From Bacteroidota bacterium (GTDB lineage Bacteria > Bacteroidota > Bacteroidia > Bacteroidales > F082): DNA of 64,000 bases. The translations under genes and the position numbers were made by a program. Positions 63,642-64,000 of this stretch are shown piece by piece (positions within the stretch are counted from its first letter, which is position 1; every line of letters starts with the position of its first letter). Under the pieces are notes generated by a model. The model was not told where the DNA came from. It did not search any database and worked only from the letters and a program-made list of their open reading frames with translations. The stretch is taken from contig JAERTF010000051.1 in the NCBI GenBank assembly GCA_016845105.1, positions 1-64,000 of the forward strand. The letters are read 5' to 3'.

Positions 63642-64000
63642 TTATTCAAATTTACGAGATACTTCAGCTGCAGCTTTTTTAAGAGCTCCGGTTAATTCGT
63701 CAGTAAATTTACCTTCGCCAAGTTGCTTAATAATATCTTTTTGTTGAGTGTCCATATGCAATAAGAATGCATCCTGGAAATCAATAATCCTTTCAACGGG
63801 AACATCTGCCAATAGATTTTGAGAACCACAGTAAATAATTGCTACCTGCTCACCTACAGTAAGTGGTGAATATTGAGGCTGCTTAAGTATTTCTACGTTA
63901 CGTTTCCCCTTTTCAAGTACAGCCATTGTTGCAGCATCCAAATCGGAACCAAACTTAGCAAATGCTTCCAGCTCACGGAACTGAGCCTGATCAAGCTTAA
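63642..64000 (-). CDS. atpA: ATP synthase alpha subunit (C-terminal part, 5' end outside window)
   Basis: The frame runs off the window edge and gives the last 119 residues of F1-alpha: LDQAQFRELEAFAKFGSDLD, then AVLEKGKRNVEILKQPQYSP and the C-terminal helical domain ending in VSRKFE. The internal ATG at 63941 is not the start. The alpha subunit forms the F1 hexamer with beta and carries non-catalytic nucleotide sites. Order atpA-atpG is standard. Confidence 0.96.
   Translation of the reverse strand, partial: KLDQAQFRELEAFAKFGSDLDAATMAVLEKGKRNVEILKQPQYSPLTVGEQVAIIYCGSQNLLADVPVERIIDFQDAFLLHMDTQQKDIIKQLGEGKFTDELTGALKKAAAEVSRKFE

Noticed and set aside
1..64000. tRNA, rRNA, CRISPR or prophage genes
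   Set aside because: I looked in the gaps on both strands and saw no cloverleaf with a CCA-type end, no regularly spaced repeats, and no integrase or phage structural genes.

Overview
The window reads as a chromosomal segment of an AT-rich member of the Bacteroidota, most likely a Bacteroidales/Marinilabiliales-type marine or sediment lineage. Evidence: secreted proteins ending in type IX secretion (Por) sorting domains, the gliding/T9SS lipoprotein GldH, an S46 dipeptidyl-peptidase, an UpxY-type NusG paralogue next to Wza/Wzc-like export genes, a CarboxypepD-regulatory-like TonB receptor, DUF3109 and DUF1622 proteins, and several promoters of the Bacteroidota form TTTG/TTG-N19..22-TAnnTTTG. 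I see no rRNA, tRNA, CRISPR array, prophage or transposase gene.

Layout. 1-4.6 kb: the tail of an unknown gene, tandem hairpins, a DUF1622 membrane protein, an arginase-fold protein that has lost metal ligands, an inverted-repeat element and topA. 4.7-11.6 kb: a secreted metallophosphoesterase diverging from a surface-polysaccharide cluster (Wza-like lipoprotein, BY-kinase with a glycine-tyrosine tail, WlbA-like sugar dehydrogenase, UpxY). 11.7-14.6 kb: sulfate activation (cysD, cysN/C fusion). 14.6-24.7 kb: DUF5993-DsbB, RNase H, GldH, a coiled-coil membrane protein, a membrane-anchored MutS-like ATPase, ruvC, a flippase-like protein with a GT2 glycosyltransferase, ispD, queA and a FUSC-like protein. 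24.8-31 kb: an LruC lipoprotein, then a probable anaerobic ergothioneine pair (rhodanese EanB-like plus histidine N-methyltransferase) with a decayed DUF427 gene behind it, and NDH-2. 31-36 kb: an outer-membrane protein and two large T9SS cargo proteins. 36-48 kb: S46 peptidase, GDP-mannose synthesis, SprT-like protein, a metal-type TonB receptor with a His-rich partner, mlaE-mlaF-cvpA and pgk. 48-53.4 kb: a long leader with a C9 tract followed by two T9SS cargo genes, the second a caspase/legumain-fold protease joined to a beta-helix. 53.4-64 kb: a double-NBD oligopeptide-type ABC ATPase, prs-rplY-pth, a response regulator, glyS, a zinc-ribbon protein between two palindromic repeats, argF, DUF3109, ferritin, atpG and the 3' part of atpA.

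Most of the segment is ordinary core and surface biology. The most notable parts are the eanB-eanA-(pseudo)DUF427 cluster, the sulfate-activation genes directly behind a polysaccharide export cluster with an altered APS-kinase domain, the (GY)15 tail of the BY-kinase, and the C13-type protease/FG-GAP cargo pair with its unusual upstream region. All functional assignments are from reading motifs by eye; no database search was run.
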